From Humulus lupulus (lineage: Eukaryota; Streptophyta; Magnoliopsida; Rosales; Cannabaceae), in NCBI RefSeq assembly GCF_963169125.1, contig NC_084797.1, positions 101,519,868 through 101,583,867 on the forward strand: 64,000 bases of DNA, given 5' to 3'. The position numbers and the translations under genes were made by a program. Below are positions 1-12,470 of this stretch, piece by piece (within the stretch, counting starts at the first letter, position 1; each line of letters opens with the position of its first letter). The notes under the pieces were generated by a model. The model ran no database searches and was not told the origin of the DNA. It saw only the letters and a list, made by a program, of their open reading frames with translations.

Positions 1-156
1 ACATATAAACATACATCAATATTCATATCACCATATAAATCGTATATGCCACATAATCACACATATATACGATTAATTTCACGTATAAATCCAATTATTT
101 CCTCCCGACACACTAATCAAGGCATTAAGCCTTATTAGCAAATTTGGGACGTTACA
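1..156 (-). mobile_element. 3' LTR (partial) of nested gypsy element B0
   Basis: This is the end of a long terminal repeat whose other end lies outside the window. It closes with GGGACGTTACA and is followed to the right by a purine-rich tract when read on the minus strand. It aligns closely, with few substitutions, to positions 44546-44701, the outer end of the LTR at 42412-44701. The two are therefore read as the 3' and 5' LTRs of one minus-strand element spread over more than 44.5 kb by later insertions. The TSD cannot be checked because the left end is missing. Confidence 0.8.
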
Positions 157-170
157 ACTATCCCCCCTTA
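157..170 (-). other. Polypurine tract of B0
   Basis: Read on the minus strand this is TAAGGGGGGATAGT, directly before the TGTAACGTCC start of the 3' LTR. In LTR retrotransposons this position primes plus-strand DNA synthesis. The same arrangement occurs at 22402-22415 (B1) and 58204-58216 (family A). Confidence 0.7.
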
Positions 171-481
171 CTGAAAATTTCGTCCTCAAAATTTACCTGA
201 ACAACTCGGGATGCTGATCCTGCATAACTGACTCTAGCTCCTAGGTCGCTTCATTGACCTTGCTATTCCTCCATAAAACCTTAACTAGAGGAATCGTCTT
301 GTTCCTCAGAACCTTGTCCTTTCTATCTAGGATCTGAACTGGTCGCTCCTCATAATACAAATCCGTCTGTAGCTTCAGATCCTCATATCTGAAACATACT
401 TCTGAAGTATTGAGATGTGAAATACATCATGAACTCCTGATAATGACAAGGGCAGAGCCAATCTATAGGATACATGCCCGA
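171..481 (-). pseudogene. B0 pol C-terminal (chromodomain-like) fragment
   Basis: Read on the minus strand, this encodes the end of a Ty3/gypsy polyprotein. Recognisable pieces are YEERPVQILDRKDKVLRNK, then a stretch like PLVKVLWRNSKVNEAT, a stop where a conserved tryptophan is expected (TAG for TGG), and ELFR before the terminal stop. The same order occurs in the plus-strand fragment at 60107-60331. This matches the C-terminal tail of chromovirus integrases of the Tekay/Del type, thought to guide integration into heterochromatin. The frame is cut at 481 by a solo LTR and resumes at 3172. It is a dead copy; the clade assignment is by motif only. Confidence 0.7.
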
Positions 482-1671
482 TGTAATGCCCCAACTAATT
501 CTAGACCTCAGACCATTAAAAACTACTAAACATAGCTACTATTTTGGAATACATACATAATAAATAATCATAACTTTATCTAAAACCCAAAATATTGTAC
601 GAAATAAAAAATACGGTATGGGTACCCATTGTTTAGTACATAAAGCATAAAAACATAACTTTAAAAAATTGAAAAAAAAACTAAGTGCTTAAATACATAA
701 AAAGATAAATCAAAAGACTTAAAAACAACGTCATCCTCGATCTTCCAGCAGTCCATTCAATCCATTCATCCTCAACACACATGCCAAGCTGCCATGAATT
801 CGACTCGCCTTCCAAGTTAATTTTCCTACACCATCTAAATAGAAAGGAATGAGCCTAATGCCCAGCAAGGAAAATCTACTAAAAACATATATGTCATAAA
901 TCATAAAACATAAGACTATATCATAAAGCATATACTATAAAACTTATGACGTAAAAACACATATCAAATAGGACGACAATATTAATGACCATTAACTCAT
1001 TAACGTGGTATGTGATAAAACTATCTAGGTCCTCAGTCTACTAATCGAGGTAAGTTAGATCACAACTATAGTATATGATAACCCATCTAGGTCCTCTGTC
1101 TACTAATCGAGGTAGGGTAAATCATAACTCTAAACCACGAAAATGATAAAAAATTCTTGGGGCTTGCTATCTAAGAAAGTCATATGCCCAAGTGACTACA
1201 AAACATATATCATATCATATCATAAAATATATCATAACATAAACATATAAACACATATAATCTAACCTATTTTCCTTACCAAGAACCGGGTCATGGAGAC
1301 AAGAATGGGATAGGAACAGTCATAAAAACAATAGTAAAAACCATGAGTTTTCTAAAGAAATGGAGATGAAAAAGATACTAAACCATCAAGATAGAAACTT
1401 ACCGAAAAAACTTAAGTTTCAAAGAAATTAAACACCTAACCTAGAATCATAACAAGGACTTTGGATCTGAAAGAAAACAAAAGTAAACTAAAGAACCATG
1501 AAAAATTGAACTTAAGGATAAGAATACCTTGGATGAACTATGAATTTGATCTACACCTCGATACCGAAATAACACTCTATCTTACTTCCCAAGTGTTTTA
1601 GAAAATCTTAGATTGGAAAAGCTTTTAACCCAATGCTTGAATGATGAGTGAAATGGCTGAGTACTAGGTCC

Positions 1672-2429
1672 TGTACGCCCTGATTTTCCCACGGGCTGAT
1701 TAGCGAGCCGGGCTGCGGCCTAATCATGATTATCTCGTGGACATCCCCAAAACCGGAGCTGCCGTCATAAGATCATACCTCCTTAGCTCGAGGTAACCTG
1801 AGGGTTCGCCTCTGGTGACTTAAGGAGGGAGTCCGGGCTCTGAAGGCCGAAGGTCGAGTTAAGTACCTAGATCATAGTACGAGCTGGGGTTGGAGGCTAT
1901 GACCCTTTATAAAGTCAACCACACAAGGTAAACGTGCATATATCAGACATCACGTGTTTGATATATCCCTGACTTCTCGGACACGCAGCAGGAACGTGCG
2001 TATTCAGACACCCACGACTGGGTTGGGACGTGCGGCCCATTATCTCCTTACCTATTGATTTGACCACACTTATGTGTCAGGTTTAGGAATTAATCATGAA
2101 TGTCACAGAATTGACATGATAGGTAAGAAGGTCACGGGATGACCTTCTTACCAACTCCCAGGTGCCTTCTCCTATAAATATGGAGACCTTGGGAGTTGAT
2201 AGAGGTTAGATTCCTGATTGTAAGAAGGACCCTGTAATCAAATATCCATTATATAGCAATAATACTGACTAGTGGAGTAGAAGGATTTTAGCCTTTGAAC
2301 CACTCAAAAAACGTACTTTGAGTCACCATTTCATTTTCCTAAGATCATATATCTGTTTCGGTTCAGCATAAGCACTAATCCCTTTCTCTTCTTTTCTTAA
2401 TTTCCTGTTGGCGAAGAACCGCGTCAACA
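1672..2429 (+). mobile_element. 758-bp solo LTR nested in A-1
   Basis: An insertion with TGTACGCCC at the left, GTCAACA at the right and a perfect TSD GGTCC (1667-1671, 2430-2434). A TATAAATA box at 2173-2180 on the plus strand suggests orientation. It contains no ORF. It resembles a solo LTR from a retrotransposon family not otherwise present here. It sits immediately beside the TATA box of the A-1 LTR. Confidence 0.8.
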
Positions 2430-2611
2430 GGTCCTATTTATAGAGTTCAAGGAGTGAAACTAACCCATTTTAAAATGAATATAAAATGAAAAAGATTTGA
2501 ATTTTTGTTCAACAGATGCAAAGAACTCGGTCAAAATCGTTCAAGAGCAAGTCCAAGTGGTTAAGGTTGTTTTTAAATCTAAATTCTAAAGTTTCAAAAA
2601 TGTCTCCCATA

Positions 2612-2747
2612 GGCGATATATCGCCTGGACCTAAACCCCGAGACTTCGCGCTTTCGTTCGTGAGAAGTGGACGTGTTTTCTGTATCAACCGTAGGCGATA
2701 TATCAGCCCTTATAGCTGCGATATATCAGCATACGTTGATATATCAA
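2612..2747. promoter_or_regulatory. GATATATCGC palindrome array in LTR A-1
   Basis: Four palindromic motifs: GGCGATATATCGCC at 2612-2625 (perfect), then variants near 2693, 2717 and 2734. They lie in the U3 part of the LTR, upstream of its TATA box when read on the minus strand. Homologous arrays occur in four other A LTRs in this window. Their function is unknown; the paired, spaced symmetry suggests dimeric protein binding sites. Confidence 0.6.
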
Positions 2748-3171
2748 ACACGTATTTGCACTCTTTCATCATATTTTGAATTGATTAAACCGCTCTGACT
2801 GAGTAAAAATGTGATCCTAACAACTGCTGGAGGGTTCTAGAGCTTCTAGATCTTTCTTTTAATTAAACTATTTATAAAAAAATAATTAAATCCTTAAGAA
2901 ACATGCTTGTGACAAATGTCACGTTCTTATTAATTCTATCTAAACCTTAGGTTATAATAAACAATATTTCTAGGACCAACATTATTAATCAAACCTTATG
3001 TTATAATTAATATTTCTAAACTATAGGTTAAACTTATAAAATCCATAATTGTTGCTATGAGTTTCCAACTAAGTCCCGACTTGAACCAAAATCCACAGAA
3101 ACTAACATACTACAAGCTACTACTAGCTGCTACTACTACTATCTAGCTAAGTAAAATTCCGAAAGACTACA

Positions 3172-3845
3172 CCCGATCCTTTCTAGATTCTCTAAACGTC
3201 CTACAAACCTAGGGCTCAGATTTCCCTTCCTTTGAAATATTTTTACTCCCCGCAATGGTGAAACTCGCAGAAATACGTGGTCCCCTACCTGGAACTCAAC
3301 GTTCCTACGTTTAGGGTCAGCGTAGCTTTTCTGTCTACTCCGTTAGGTGAGCTTTGGAGCTCGGATCCTCTCAATGGCCTCATTAGTCCTCTGAAACATC
3401 TAAGGACCCAAATAACTCATTTCTCCCATCTCATCCCAATGAATGAGTGACCTACACTCCCTTCCATAAAACATCTCATATGGAGCAACTCCAATCGTTG
3501 ATTGATAACTATAATTGTATGAAAACTCAATCAACAGAGGGTACATACTCCAAGACCCCTCGAAATCTAGTACACATGCTCAAAGGATGTCCTCCAATAT
3601 CTGAATCGTCCTCTCAGACTGATTTTCTGTCCAAGGATGATAGGCTGTACTAAACTTCAACTAAGTCCTCATAGCCTTCTGCAAGCTTCCCCAAAACTTG
3701 GAGGTAAAAATGGGATCTCGGTCTTATATATAGATTTTGGCATCCCATGGAGACGTACAATCTCTCTCACACACAACTCTGCATACTCGTCCACTGTATA
3801 GTTTGTTCTCACTAGCAGAAAATGAGCTGAATTGGTATATCTGTT
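3172..3845 (-). pseudogene. B0 integrase core and C-terminal region
   Basis: This is a continuation of the B0 polyprotein on the minus strand. From high to low coordinates it shows a core start like SAHFLLVRTNYTVDEYAE, then VREIVRLHGMPKS (3669-3884), and further down a stretch like VEFQVGDHVFLRVSPLRG near 3240-3300, typical of the gypsy integrase C-terminal domain. The expected SDR..FTS segment with the second catalytic aspartate is scrambled by frameshift, and stops are frequent. The fragment ends at the copia insertion, whose other flank at 17564 supplies the preceding codons (…VWVIMD), so the two were contiguous. Confidence 0.75.
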
Positions 3846-5726
3846 TGTTAGGAAAAACTTATACAGAATCTTGTTTATTTTCATGTAATTCTAATATTAA
3901 ACAAATTAATATAAGACAACCTAGAATATGTTTCTATAATTGAATTTAAATAGAGATAATGATAAGAACACTTACATTATACGCATTAGAATGTATTAGT
4001 TTTTCCTTCAGTTTCTCTAACCCTTGAATCCTTTCTGTCGCATGGTATCACCAAGAAACTGAACCGATCTTCTAATTTCTTCACAGTCTTCCAAAGTATC
4101 CTTAGAATGACCTAGACTAGAATGGGAAATTCTCAACATATGAGATTGATACAAAGAGAAGAAGAATAGAAGAGAATATTGAGGCTTAGAAAAGGAATTA
4201 TGCTCTAGAGAGAATCTAAAACCTAGAGCATCAAGAATAGATCTTCTGATCTTCTCAAAACAAGTCTTTTAAAAATTTGATTTCAACTCTCACATAGCAT
4301 TCCTTTTATAGGCTCAAATTACATCATTTATTTTAATTAAAAATCAATAAATAATTGAAAATATCAGTCATTAGGTCAAAATTCTCATGCGCTTTAGGCC
4401 CGTAAATTTCCCATTTAATTATAAGCCCATTGGACTTAAAATCAAAGCCTATATTATTCTCTATTGTTTTAATTAATTAAATAATTATTTAAATCCTTTA
4501 TCAAATTAATTATTTAAAATTTGAACCTTGATTTAAATATATTTATTAATTTCGACACCAATTTGTCTCAATTAATAAATCTACCCTAAAATTTCTTTTC
4601 CTCTCTAAATTGTATAACTCTTTGAAACTATACAAAATTGACTTGGTCAACTTTGATAATTATAATTAATAATTAAATCAATTAATTGAGACTATATAGA
4701 TGATTTTATCCAAGGTACAGTGGGGACCATGGGCCGATGAAATCAAGCTCCAATAAGTTATTATAAATTTAAAAAATAAATTTATTAACTTATTAATTCC
4801 TCGTGACTCCACTAAAGACTAAGAATTGCACTCTTGAATTCATAGAATGCTCTATAAGTAATATAGATACGTTATTAGTTATCCATTATTACAACCATAA
4901 TTATCACTCAATCCTCTATAGACGGTCTACAATGAGATGGGAATAAAATACCATTTTACCACTTATTGTATTTTATCCTTAAAACTCTTAGTTCCTTCTA
5001 AATGATATTTCACTAAACTAATATTAATTACTCAAATGAGATCTCTATCAATCAGCACCTTGAACCAAACTAAAAGGAAAGCATCGTTTTACTTCTTCAT
5101 TAGAAGCAATAGATGTTCATATCTATGATTAACACTCCCACTAAATCATACTACCGAGTTCCCAAGATGTAAGTATGGGCTAGTCCATAGGGTAAGTTGG
5201 TAACGAACAAGTCAAAGAACTCAAATAATACAATCAGTTAGAATACTAACCACTCAGAATTGAGATTGAATTGATCTATTGTCAAATATATGATATGGCT
5301 AGAATAGATAATAATGGTACGTTTACTTATCCTATCTACTGTCAATATCGGTCAAGTTCGATGTAACAAATACATATGATTTTATCTACTTTTCTAATGT
5401 TCTAGAAAGAACATAACACTACAATGTGTAAGTAGATCATATCATAGATTGGCAAGTCAGTGTAAATCCCATGCACTGACTAATCTTATGACTAAATTAT
5501 GTTTGAACATATGATCATATTTATATTCCACTGTGATTACGTCACTATAAATATGATTAGCTATATGATCGAGATTTAATAAAAGTTTATATTAAACAAA
5601 TAATCATGAAAATAAAACATGTGATCAAAGTGATTGACCAAGTCAAAAATTGATTTCTATTCTTTTATTAATAATAAATGAGATTACAGAGAATTTGAGT
5701 TTTGATTAGGGCATAAAACCCCAACA
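3846..5726 (-). mobile_element. Copia 3' LTR
   Basis: It begins TGTTAGGAAAAAC and ends CCCCAACA. A TATAAAA box reads on the minus strand at 4304-4310. It is clearly homologous along its length to 15698-17563, with scattered substitutions and short indels, so the insertion is old. To its right, 5727-5741 read on the minus strand gives a GTGGGAGTT-type polypurine tract. Confidence 0.88.
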
Positions 5727-5741
5727 AACTCCCACGTGCAC
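5727..5741 (-). other. Copia polypurine tract
   Basis: On the minus strand the bases before the LTR are GTGCACGTGGGAGTT. GTGGGAGTT is a common form of polypurine tract in plant copia elements and fits the position next to the TGTTGG LTR start. Confidence 0.6.
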
Positions 5742-5750
5742 TAATTAAAA

Positions 5751-7218
5751 CTAATGCCTTAATTCTACTAATCCCATTTCCTTGATATGCTTATCAAACG
5801 TAGCTTCTGGTAGTGTCTTTATAAATGAATCTGCAAGATTGTCTTCAAATGCAATCTTCATAACCTTCACATCTCCCCTGGCCACATATTCTCGAATTAT
5901 GTGATACTTCCTTTCTATATGCTTACTCCTTTTGTGACTTCGAGGTTCTTTCGAGTTGGCTATCACTCCTATATTGTAACAAAACAATACAAGGGGTTTA
6001 TCCATATCTTGAATAACACAAAGATTTGAATAGAACTTCTTTAGCCAGATTATTTCCTTAGCTACTTCAGACGCAGCTATGTACTCAGCCTCCATGGTGG
6101 AATATGAGAACGCAGACTGCTTTACGCTTCTCCATATCACAGCTCCACCCCCAAGAGTAAATGCCATTCCAGAAGTAGAATTCCTGTCATCAACATCAGT
6201 CTGAAAATCTGAATCGGTGTAGCCTACAGGGTTCAAAATGCCACCCTTGTAGAATAACATATAATCCCTAGTCTGCCTTAAATACTTCAGAATATGCTTA
6301 ACTGCTATCCAATGTTCATGTTCTAGGTTTGAGTGATACCTGCTCACTACTCCCACTTCATAGCAGATATCTGGTCTAGTACACAACATAGCTTACTTTA
6401 GACTTCCAACTGTAGATGGGTAAGGAACTTTTCTCATTGCATCTTCATCTTCATCTTTAGGAGTCTGGGGAGACTGCTTCTTTGAAAGATGAATTCCATA
6501 GCGGGAGGGTAGACGTCCTTCTTGGAATGTCATTGAGAAATGTTCATGCACTTTATCTATGTAAGCTGCTTGAGATAGAGCTAAGAGTTTGTTCTTTCTA
6601 TCCCTAATGATCTGGATACCTAGAACATAACTTGCTTCACCCAAATCCTTCATCTGGAATTGAGTGCTCAACCAATTCTTCACATCTGATAATTTCTTAA
6701 CATTGTTTCCAATGGGTAAGATATCATCTACAAAAAGAACCAGGAGTACCGCTATTTGATTTGCCTTCAATTGGTAAACACAAAGGCTCATCAATATTTT
6801 GTTCAAAGCCATAGGTTTTGATTATTTTATTAAACCTAAGGTTCCAGGAACGAGAAGCTTGCTTAAGTCCATAAATGGAGCTATTCAACTTGCAAACTTT
6901 TACTTCTTGTCCAGCTACTTTAAATCCTTATGGATGATCCATATAAATGACTTCGTCAGGCTTTTCGTTAAGAAAGGTTGTCTTGACATCCATTTGTCAG
7001 ATCTAATAGTCAAGAGTGGCTGCAATAGATAGGAGGTTGCAAATTGACTTGAGCATAGCTCCCATACTAAAAGTTTCCTCATAGTCCACGCATTCTATTT
7101 GGGTATAACCCTTTCCCACTAATAGAGCTTTATAAGTTTCGATCTTTCCATCAACACCTCGTTTCTTCTTGTAGATCCACTTGCACCTAATGGCCCTTAA
7201 GTTACTAGGTGCTTCCAC
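5751..7218 (-). pseudogene. Copia reverse transcriptase and RNase H
   Basis: This spans three broken frames. At 7003-7218 is the RT start, with RCKWIYKKKRGVDGKIETYK. At 6813-7002 translation in other frames gives VCKLNSSIYGLKQASRSW. At 6393-6812 is the catalytic block, LFVDDILPIGNN, with both aspartates kept, followed by QFQMKDLGEASYVLGIQI. At 5751-6389 is the RNase H domain with YTDSDFQTDVDDRNSTSG, STMEAEYIAASEVAKEIIWL and IANSKEPRSHKRSKHIERKY. The motif order is that of the copia RT-RNase H module. Frameshifts near 6391, 6812 and 7003 make it non-functional. Confidence 0.88.
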
Positions 7219-7262
7219 AAGATCCTAGACAAAATTTGAGTACATGGACTCCATTTCCTGTT

Positions 7263-8280
7263 TCATGCCTTCGAGCCATAGTTCTTTTTCAAGGATAGCC
7301 ATTTCCTGTTTGAAAGACAACAGATCATTGTCACCAGTGTCACCAACATCCATATTGGTTTCACCACCCAAACCATAGCAAATTGGGTTCCTAGAAACCC
7401 TCCCACTATGACGAGGCTCGGTGACTGTTTGCTTAGGAACAAGAATACTTTCTTCATGTAAATCGACTTGCGTCAGTTGGATATGAAGAGTGATAATTTC
7501 ATCATCAACTATGGAACATTGGTTGGAGTCAATTCTTCAACCATCTCCTCTAAAACTACCTTGTTGTGTGGTTTGAAGTTTTGGACATAGTCATTTTCCA
7601 GAAAAGTAGCATTCGTAGAAGTAAACACTTTATTTTCATAATGACTATAGAAAATTCCACCCTAACTGCCTTTGGGATAGCCAACAAACATGAAAAATTC
7701 GGTTCGTGGCTCTAGCTTTCCATCTTTTTATCCTCAGGACGTGGGTGGGACACCCCCAGATTCTATAGTGATGTAAAATGGGTTCACGACAATTCCAGTG
7801 TTCTAAAGGTGTTTTGGGGATTTTTTTGGACGGTACGACATTTAGATTGTCGTTCGTAGTTTCAATTGCATGTCCCCATAATGAAGTTGGTAGAGTTGAG
7901 TAACTAAGCATGCATCTAACCATCTCCAATAAAGTTCTGTTCCGGCGTTTCGCTACACCATTTTGTTGCGGAGTACCCAGGGCAGTAAGTTGTGATAAAA
8001 TCCCAAGTTCAGTTAAATGATCTTGGAATTGCATATCCAAATATTCTCCACCTCTATCAGATCGCAAGATCTTTATGTATTACCTAATTGGTTTTGAGCT
8101 AAGCTAGGAATTCCTTAAACTTTGAAAATGTTTCTGATTTCCTATGCATTAGGTAAACACATGAGTATCTAGAGTAATCATTAATGAAAGTGATGAAATA
8201 CTTAAAACCACCCTTGGCTTGTATATTCAAAAGTCCACAAACATCTGAATGAACAAGTCCAAGTGGTTCTTTGGACCTAT
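7263..8280 (-). pseudogene. Copia integrase, core and C-terminal part
   Basis: The frame at 7645-8067 begins MRSDRGGEYLDMQFQDH and continues with LGTPQQNGVAKRRNRTLLEMV and LPTSLWGHAIETT, the integrase core around the second aspartate and the glutamate region; the canonical glutamate of NG(V)AER is lysine here (AKRRN). The GKKR-like C-terminal region at 7263-7640 is degraded. The upstream part of the core lies at 8068-8280 and continues across the CACTA insertion at 12471. The function would be integration of the element's DNA, but this copy is dead. Confidence 0.8.
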
Positions 8281-8699
8281 CACTACAAGAAAAATTGGTT
8301 TCAATAAGAAGGAAAGTGTATTATCGAATATATACCATAACACTTTTCTATGTGTTAAGAAAAATGATGTTATCGTAGGTTGGAGCACTTTGCATAACAC
8401 TTTTCCGTAGTTATAGTGAAGTATTATTGTATAGTTTATGATAATACTTTCGTTGTGTTATTTTGACAAATGGTTAAGTATTTTGTTATACTATTTATAT
8501 TAGATTATAAAACACCTTTTGTCACTTATAAAGTAGTATTATGGTAAATTTTAAAATAACACATGTTTTGCAATATATACACAATAGTTTACATAACAAA
8601 ATTTTATACTTGTAAGAATTTAATAATAATTTTTTTTTACATTATTACAAAAATTATAAAAGTTTTAGCTAATGTGATACATATAAACTTGTATAACAC

Positions 8700-11600
8700 T
8701 TTTTCCTCACAAACATAAAGAAACAAAATGAAACTTGAAGAAAAATAACATAATTTAAATATTTTTTTATTAGTTTCTTGAATAGAATTACAATAATTAG
8801 TCTTTTTAGCTTCAAAATTATAATACTAAATAAATTCCACTCATTTAGAATTCTATTATCACTGACTATGTAACAAGTGTACAAAGTTAGAGAAATAAAT
8901 TATTCCTTTGAGTACTACAAATTAGCAACCACATTCCATGTCAAACATCTGCAATGAATCTTCAAACTACTTTCTTCTCCATAACATCAAGTTTCAAATT
9001 AACTCTTCATTCTTGATTTGCTCATCAACATAAACCTAAATGACCTTCTAAGATTTGTGTGTTTCTGATGCTATAGGAAAACCTATACAAGAAGAAATGT
9101 AATAATATTATATATCATCCATGTAGTAATTAAGCATCCAAATATTGACATCATTTGGGAAACTAAGTAAGGCGTTTAATATCAGTCAAGAAACAATACC
9201 AACTCTAGAAATAAAAAGTTTTTGGTACAAATTACAATTCTTGCCCAGATTCTTTTCTACCCCTATTATATATGTGACCATGTTAATATTGAAATTTTTT
9301 ATAAATACAACAATTTTCATATCTATAAAGTAATATCATATTATATTGATGCAATTTAAATCTTTAGTCTGTAAACATGCATAACAAACTAAAACACAAC
9401 TCAATTTGTGAAAAGCTTAAGAGAGAAGAGTAAACCAGCAAAGATAAATACATCAATAAATATCAAATCAATAATGATATCAAGAAATGAATAAATGACA
9501 TCATAAAAAACAAGTTTCAATAATCTTTAGTGGTCTGTCCATTTTATTTTTCATAATATCATTTCTATCTCAACAAAAATAGAAACTCTTCCTTAAGCAT
9601 TTCGGTACTGACACATTAGTGTACTTACATTACATGTATAAACACTAAAATCAAATTAAAGTCAAACATGGTAGTAGACAGTAGTAGCACACCGATATAC
9701 AAAACAATAAAATACATTTTTTGTGTTATACTTGAATGATGTACTTTAAAAGCAATTAATTAAGCAAAAAAAAATTTCTCAAGAGGGAACCAAAATAACA
9801 AAAGAGATCATATAAAATAGGCAACTTAATTTTTCTAATAATAGTGAAGAGTTACTTAATAGGTCCCATGTATGCACTTTGTTAGCTCATGAAATTTATC
9901 TATAATATGTACTGAAAGCCGTGTATGAGCACTATATGTAGTGCAAACAAGGTCAAAGATATTCTTATATATATATGTATAATCATAAACATATGATTAT
10001 TTGCATATAAATATAATAGCATAATGTAAGAAGCAATAAAGAGCACTACATATGCTTGCGTGCATATAAACCTAGCTGCATGATGTAGATATATATAAGA
10101 TCCAATGGCCTAGAATCTAAATATGACACTCATATTATATGTGTGCAAGGTAAACATGTTATTAGGCTTACTAAAAAAGAAGCAATAAATAGCATAAATG
10201 GTTGTGCCAATTCATTAGTCTGAAGTAGTTTGAGAGATTAAATAAAGAGCATGACCATGTTTTTAGACTAAATCCTATTTTCTTGGAAATTTAAACAAGG
10301 CTAAGTGAAAGTTTTATTGTGGTACTATATATAAACATGATTGTATCCTCTAGAAACACATATTTCTATGTCAATAATATAATAACAATGATAATAACAT
10401 ATAGATATAACCATAGGAGCTTAATCTTGTTAATTAATTTTTTTTTTCGTTTGTTGCAAATTTATGGCAAAAGAAAAAACACTTATTAAAGTACAACATC
10501 CCTTTGAACACATGAAACTTTTATATGTTCTTGATAGGTCTCTCCCGCAAAACTAGATATTCCCTATTATTATTATTATTATTATTATATATGCCAACTT
10601 ATAACGAAACAATTGTAAATTGGAGGGCTTCAATTTTAACCCCAATAAGCCATAAGAAACTCATAAAAAAGAACACAAAAAACAAAACACTACAATAAAC
10701 TAAACTACTAAAACTAGCAACTTTGTGTGCTTTATGTTCGAAGCCACTGCCAAAAAAAAAAAAAAAAGGGAGAAAAAATACAAGGGACTAAACTTGGGAG
10801 TTTGATTAACCATTGCCGAAGAAGGATCCCTTCTAGTTATGAATCAAAGACCATTTTGTAACATTAAGAGAGATATTGACAATCCATTTAACACAATCCA
10901 GACCCAAACACAAATAGAGATATTGACACTTAGAATAAACAACCAATAAAAAGCTATTATGCATGCACCACATTACTTGAAAAACATAAGGCATGCATAA
11001 GTTGGGAACATACATGTCCAAGAAGCAAATCATGCACATGTGCCCCCATTATGGTCACTTTTCTACTAGATCTGAAGATCATTCCTAAAAATTATTATGA
11101 TGATCCTTAAGTATCAACAAATAGTTTCAAGAAAATAATACCAAGAATTTAATCATTTGATATCTTTTGGAAAGAAAGGCTGATAAATCATCAAACCTTC
11201 TTCCTACTCTTTTATCTCATTCTCATACTGGTTAGTATTATGAAGTTCAAGATCCATAAATGACTCCAGCTAAAACCCAAACCACCCAATGACTTCAAAT
11301 GTTCAGATTAAAAGTGCACAGTTTCAACTTCTAACCAGAACAATTAAGGAAAGAAAGCACCAAATTAATGATATTATGATCAAGTATGAATAAAATAAAG
11401 CTACACAATATCATATTCAGTATTTAATATTAAAACTAAAGGCACTTCATAAGGAAAACTTAATTATAAAATCATAAATGCATTACTCGTGAAGACCAAA
11501 TAATTTTCCTTCTCTCCAAAATTAGTTCTCAATCCTGCAACCAAGATTGGAAAAATAACAAGTTAATCATTAATCTAAAGCTCTAGGGTCTAATATATAT

Positions 11601-12240
11601 ACCTAAATTATCAAATGTATAAGGAATAAAATGCATTTATATATATATTTATATATATTGTCAAAGGTTTCCCATACATATCCCCTAAAAATCTCTACTG
11701 TACGCAGTCTCCAGATCTTGCTCTTTACCCCCACTTTTCCTAAAACAGATCTTAAAATCTAGTGTGACCACATAAAAAAAAAAGCTTGATCAATGTTGAA
11801 GTTTTTTGCTAAGCTTACATGCTTTTCTTTCTAAAAAAAAAGTTTAGAGAGAGAAACCTGGATAGTGTCTTTATTCCTTTGACTATAAATTTGCAATCCT
11901 AACAACTTTATTGTAATTCTATATATAGTATAATAGGTTGTATAGCACAAACAAGATTCAAGCATTAAATTTATTCACACACACACATATATATATAAAC
12001 AAACAAAATACGAAGGTAACAGAGAAGAAAAGGGTCCACATGGCTTGTATGGTGCAAAAGAGCTACATGAACAAACTGGAAGTTGCAAATTGATGAACTA
12101 AGACGTTTAGATAAGGATTATCTTGGGCTTAGTCCCTATGTAGCTGTCTCATAACGATTCAAGGAATCCCATGGGGAATCAATCTTTGCTAAGGGGTTGT
12201 GAGAGACCAAAGGCACAAATCGTCGTTAGGGATTTAGAGA
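8700..12240. other. CACTA interior without recognised genes
   Basis: This AT-rich interior holds a TAT/TTA trinucleotide run (about 10565-10587), a poly(A) run (10752-10767) and TA-rich tracts (near 9968, 11640 and 11985). The open frames are short (under 75 codons) with no known motif. Captured host exons are possible in CACTA elements, but I could not identify one by eye. Confidence 0.5.
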
Positions 12241-12250
12241 GAGATGAGTG

Positions 12251-12253
<3 letters not shown>

Positions 12254-12286
<33 letters not shown>
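12254..12286. repeat. GA microsatellite
   Basis: An uninterrupted run of GA dinucleotides close to the right terminus of the CACTA element, followed by an imperfect GACAGAGA tail. Confidence 0.95.
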
Positions 12287-12292
<6 letters not shown>

Positions 12293-12470
12293 TAAGTAAA
12301 ATAAGAAAGAAAGCAATTTGTTAACCTAGCAGCAAAAATTGGGGACAGAAATTAAAAAGATGGCGCTAAAAAATTTGAGTGACCCGCTTAAATTTTTAGC
12401 ACATACCATAATACTTTTTTAATAGTATTAGATTTCAGTGTTGTGGTTAGTAGTCTTTGTTGTAGTGTAT

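Larger units (their letters stand above)
482..3171 (-). mobile_element. Solo LTR, family A (copy A-1), with nested LTR
   Basis: The repeat runs from TGTAATGCCCC to AAGACTACA and is flanked by perfect 5-bp duplications CCCGA (477-481 and 3172-3176). Internal sequence is absent, so it is a solo LTR made by LTR-LTR recombination. Without the 758-bp insertion at 1672-2429 it is about 1.93 kb, matching other A copies (20020-21931, 52011-53972). Orientation is minus, because the family TATA box and leader read on that strand. It lies inside the 3' coding end of B0. Confidence 0.88.
8281..12467. mobile_element. Non-autonomous CACTA (En/Spm) DNA transposon
   Basis: The left end is CACTACAAGAAAAATTGG. 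The reverse complement of the right end is CACTACAACAAAGACTAC. A 3-bp duplication TAT flanks it (8278-8280, 12468-12470). CACTACAAGAAAA termini and 3-bp TSDs are diagnostic of CACTA elements. Subterminal copies of ATAACACTTTT-like motifs lie near 8338, 8395 and 8443, with a related one near 12407. No TNP-type transposase frame was found in the 4.2 kb, so it would need proteins from elsewhere. Excising it restores continuity of the copia integrase. Confidence 0.85.

Noticed and set aside
2516..2779. Open frame of 87 codons across the palindrome array of LTR A-1
   Set aside because: It lies in an LTR control region. Similar frames appear on both strands of other A LTRs (20482-20667, 30937-31248, 37500-37697) because the array is palindromic and low in stops; no conserved protein results.
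8669..11039. Small open frames inside the CACTA element as transposase or captured gene
   Set aside because: All are under 75 codons, biased by AT-rich composition, and show no TNP or host-protein motif.
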